A program made the position numbers and the translations under genes. Positions 6,465 to 8,336 of a stretch of 8,336 bases of DNA are shown piece by piece; the stretch's first letter is position 1; each line of letters starts with the position of its first letter. The notes beneath the pieces are model-generated. The model worked only from the letters and a program-made list of their open reading frames with translations. It had not been told where the DNA came from and made no database searches. The stretch comes from Candidatus Zixiibacteriota bacterium (lineage in GTDB: Bacteria; Zixibacteria; MSB-5A5; GN15; JAAZOE01): contig JAAZOE010000292.1 in assembly GCA_012797915.1 (NCBI GenBank), positions 1-8,336 of the forward strand, given 5' to 3'.

Positions 6465-8159
6465 TTAGGGCAACAGCTTCTTTTCGATCAGCCCCAACGG
6501 TATGGACCCCTCGGCCAGCAGACGGTCATGAAAGGTCCGGAGGTCGAACCGGGATCCCTCGCGGGCGGCCATTTTGTCCCGCAAATCCAGGATGGCCAGT
6601 TTGCCCATGAGGTAACTCATCGCCTGTCCCGGGTCCATCGTATACCGAAGCACCTCGGTCTTGATGAAGTTCGTGTCCGAATCCATCGTCTCGGCCATCC
6701 AGGCCACCGCCTCATCGTAGGTGAATTGGCCGGTTTGCAGTTTCACGTCGGCGATCGTCCGCGCCGCCCGGAACCGGATGCCCCCCAGGACCCGCAGATA
6801 GCGTCCGGGATTGTCCTCGTACAACACCCGATCGTACATCATCTCCTCGCAATACAGCGCCCAGCCCTCGATTAAAAGGTTATTCATCTGCCAGCGTCGG
6901 ACATCGGATGGGTGCCGGGCGGCTATTTGCAGTTGCAGGTGATGGCCGGGATAAACCTCATGGACCACGCCGCCGCGGAAGCCGCGGTCGTGCATGCTCC
7001 GGAAATACCGTTCCTTCTGCTCGTCTGTCAGGCTGTCGGGCACCACCCCGACATAGAAATACCCGACGGCGGCGGTATCGAACGGCCCGGCCGGCTGATA
7101 GGCCAGACTGCCGGTCACCCCGCGCATGAATTCGGGCGTCTCGATCACCCGGCATTCGGCGATATCTCCCGGCACCGTCACTATGCCGCTGTCGGCCAGG
7201 TACTGTTTGACCTGATTGGTCTCCCAGGCATAATAATCGAGAACATCCCGCTTGATCACGGCCGAGGGGATGAAGACCGGTTTCCGTCGAAAATACCCGG
7301 CCGCTTCATATTCGATCTCTTTGGCCTCGTAGGCTTCCTGCGTCCGAGCCAACACCGCCTCGCCGATCCTCAGCAGGGAGTCGGCGTCGAAGCCAAAGAA
7401 AAACTCGTGCTGGAGGAGGTAGTCGTAGTACTCCTTGCCGATGGCAAACCCGGTCGGGCTCCCGGCGGGCAGGGAGTTGAGAAACTTCTGGAAATGATCG
7501 AATGCCGCCAGCGCCTTATCCCTCGCCGCGTTGATGTCATCCTCGCGATCCGGCAACATCCCGGTCAGCCGTTCCGCGGCGGTGCGATAGAAGGCCACGG
7601 CGTTGTCGACGTTGCGACGGGCGTAGTCGAGCCAGATCGGCGGCGGCCCCGTAAGATTCCGCTCCCCCTGTTGCAGGAAGGCCGGCAACGCTTCCATCCG
7701 GCCGATGACATCGCGGACCCGGGCGCGCAGAGGAATGCCCTCGTTTTTGAGAATGAAATACAACCCGTTGACGGCGTCGTCGATGTACAGGTTGGGATTG
7801 GTTTTATGATATTCCAGTCTGGTCAGCTTCAGGTACCCGATTTCGCAATTGCTCTGGAGCAACCGCAGGTCGGTAGCCATGTCGGCCGGCAACTGGGCCG
7901 TTTCCAATGAACGCAGTCGTTGGAGATATTTCTTGAGCTGCTCAGCCTTTTCCTTGACCGTTCCGGGGGAATAGTCGGCGAACCTGGAATCATGGCGGTG
8001 AATACCCATCTCGGTGGCGTGCACCGGCCAGAAACTCTGCAGGCTCTCCAGGATTTCCTGCGAGAGCTTGCGAAACTTCTTCTCGTTTTTCGTCTCTCCG
8101 GCAACCCCGGCCGATAACCCCACCAAAAGGATTACCATGACGGCTATGAATCGCTTCAT
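6465..8159 (-). CDS. Secreted DUF885 family protein, predicted zinc-dependent peptidase
   Basis: The 564-residue protein begins with a signal peptide: basic MKR, a hydrophobic stretch at residues 4-18, and a probable cut near AGVAG-E (about 20-22). It lacks the lipobox cysteine, so it is likely periplasmic or exported rather than a lipoprotein. The DUF885 hallmarks are clear: HEVYPGHHLQ (400-409), EGWALYCEE (431-439) and DPGQAMSY (509-516). HE...GHH and the downstream EGWA glutamate are the expected metal-binding and catalytic positions of these gluzincin-like proteins. Length is usual for the family. Substrate is unknown. GGAGG lies four bases before the ATG, and a promoter candidate sits just upstream, so this is probably the first gene of the transcript that continues into the YhaO/YhaN pair. 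Why a secreted peptidase-like protein should be coupled to nuclease genes is not evident. Confidence 0.93.
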   Translation of the reverse strand: MKRFIAVMVILLVGLSAGVAGETKNEKKFRKLSQEILESLQSFWPVHATEMGIHRHDSRFADYSPGTVKEKAEQLKKYLQRLRSLETAQLPADMATDLRLLQSNCEIGYLKLTRLEYHKTNPNLYIDDAVNGLYFILKNEGIPLRARVRDVIGRMEALPAFLQQGERNLTGPPPIWLDYARRNVDNAVAFYRTAAERLTGMLPDREDDINAARDKALAAFDHFQKFLNSLPAGSPTGFAIGKEYYDYLLQHEFFFGFDADSLLRIGEAVLARTQEAYEAKEIEYEAAGYFRRKPVFIPSAVIKRDVLDYYAWETNQVKQYLADSGIVTVPGDIAECRVIETPEFMRGVTGSLAYQPAGPFDTAAVGYFYVGVVPDSLTDEQKERYFRSMHDRGFRGGVVHEVYPGHHLQLQIAARHPSDVRRWQMNNLLIEGWALYCEEMMYDRVLYEDNPGRYLRVLGGIRFRAARTIADVKLQTGQFTYDEAVAWMAETMDSDTNFIKTEVLRYTMDPGQAMSYLMGKLAILDLRDKMAAREGSRFDLRTFHDRLLAEGSIPLGLIEKKLLP

Positions 8160-8163
8160 GTTT

Positions 8164-8168
8164 CCTCC
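8164..8168 (-). promoter_or_regulatory. Ribosome binding site of the DUF885 gene
   Basis: GGAGG on the minus strand followed by AAAC and the ATG at 8159. The immediate signal-peptide coding sequence confirms this start. Confidence 0.75.
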
Positions 8169-8187
8169 GTAATACGGTTGTCGACCC

Positions 8188-8217
8188 AGTATAGGCCCCC
8201 CGGCGCCGGGGTATCAA
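8188..8217 (-). promoter_or_regulatory. Candidate sigma70-type promoter for the minus-strand gene block
   Basis: On the minus strand TTGATA (8217-8212) and TATACT (8193-8188) are separated by 18 bases. Each hexamer matches the sigma70 consensus at five of six positions. The -35 box overlaps the rlmD stop codon. Transcription would start near 8180, giving a short leader of about 20 bases before the DUF885 start. No experimental support; the consensus of this organism is unknown. Confidence 0.5.
8198..8211. repeat. 14-base perfect palindrome in the promoter spacer
   Basis: CCCCGGCGCCGGGG is identical on both strands and fills most of the spacer of the candidate promoter. It could be an operator for a dimeric repressor or activator, or the stem of a short hairpin after rlmD. 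It lacks a following T-run on the minus strand, so an intrinsic terminator is unlikely. Confidence 0.5.
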
Positions 8218-8336
8218 CCTTTTTTTTCGAACCGGGAAACGAGTTCGGTATGCATGGTATGGGGGAACATGTCGAAGGGGGTGACCCGTTCCAGGCGGTA
8301 CCCGTCCTGGCGCAATCGGGCGGCGTCGCGGGCAAA
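8214..8336 (-). CDS. rlmD: 23S rRNA (uracil-5-)-methyltransferase RlmD/RumA-type, C-terminal fragment
   Basis: The last 40 codons of a minus-strand gene enter from the right edge and end at TGA (8216-8214). The peptide contains FARDAARLRQDGYRLERV followed by TPFDMFPHTMHTELVSRF. The pattern 'RDxxxL...GYxL..V.P.DMFPxTxHxE' is the conserved C-terminus of the TrmA/RlmC/RlmD family of SAM-dependent RNA uracil-C5 methyltransferases. The catalytic Cys motif lies outside the window, so assignment to RlmD rather than another family member is by general likelihood. The gene ends with an eight-base A run (codons for E-K-K) and runs directly into the promoter region of the DUF885 gene. Confidence 0.85.
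   Translation of the reverse strand, partial: FARDAARLRQDGYRLERVTPFDMFPHTMHTELVSRFEKKG

Noticed and set aside
6912..7910. Plus-strand open frame of 332 codons opposite the DUF885 gene
   Set aside because: Antisense shadow; the minus strand has a signal peptide and DUF885 motifs, and this frame has none.
8198..8211. Palindrome after rlmD as an intrinsic terminator
   Set aside because: The stem is GC-rich enough, but no T-run follows in the minus-strand direction (next bases are GGCCTATACT), so an operator-like role is a better guess.
8220..8227. Run of eight A residues (minus strand) near the end of rlmD as a possible slippage or frameshift site
   Set aside because: It lies two codons before the stop, where slippage would change little; lysine codons AAA are normal at a basic C-terminus.
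1..8336. CRISPR arrays, phage genes, toxin-antitoxin pairs or riboswitches
   Set aside because: No regularly spaced repeats, phage structural motifs or conserved riboswitch-like leaders were seen by eye on either strand.

Overview
The window looks like part of a GC-rich bacterial chromosome or metagenomic contig. Almost all of it (about 1,068 to the right edge) is one block of minus-strand genes, apparently an operon-like run: rlmD C-terminus, secreted DUF885 peptidase-like protein, YhaO/SbcD-type phosphoesterase, YhaN/SbcC-type ATPase with a membrane hairpin, HIT-family nucleotide hydrolase/transferase, and a helix-turn-helix protein fused to an aconitase/LeuC-like domain. No marker here fixes the taxon. 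The mix would fit a little-studied Gram-negative-type lineage (for example a candidate phylum of the FCB group), but that is a guess.

The left 960 bases are different. They begin with one end of an IS3-family insertion sequence (start of orfA on the minus strand, terminal repeat ending at 141). The IS abuts the remnant of a two-helix membrane-protein gene on the plus strand, followed by a small two-helix membrane protein with a good ribosome binding site. This stretch is visibly richer in A+T than the rest and reads as accessory DNA. It converges on the minus-strand block across a gap of about 110 bases (954-1067), which holds only a weak hairpin.

The minus-strand block is tightly packed. 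DUF885 and YhaO abut (TAA then ATG), YhaO and YhaN overlap at TGATG, YhaN and HIT are 59 bases apart, and HIT and the aconitase-like gene overlap by ATGA. A sigma70-type promoter candidate with a perfect 14-base palindrome in its spacer lies at the rlmD stop codon, just upstream of the DUF885 gene. YhaO and YhaN probably form a membrane-tethered nuclease/ATPase complex of the Mre11-Rad50 superfamily.

The most unusual gene is the last one (1068-2684). It keeps the aconitase/LeuC scaffold motifs over some 400 residues, but every expected iron-sulfur cysteine and the main catalytic residues have been replaced, and two tandem helix-turn-helix units are joined to its N-terminus. This suggests a DNA-binding regulator built from a dead metabolic enzyme, translated together with a nucleotide-binding HIT protein.
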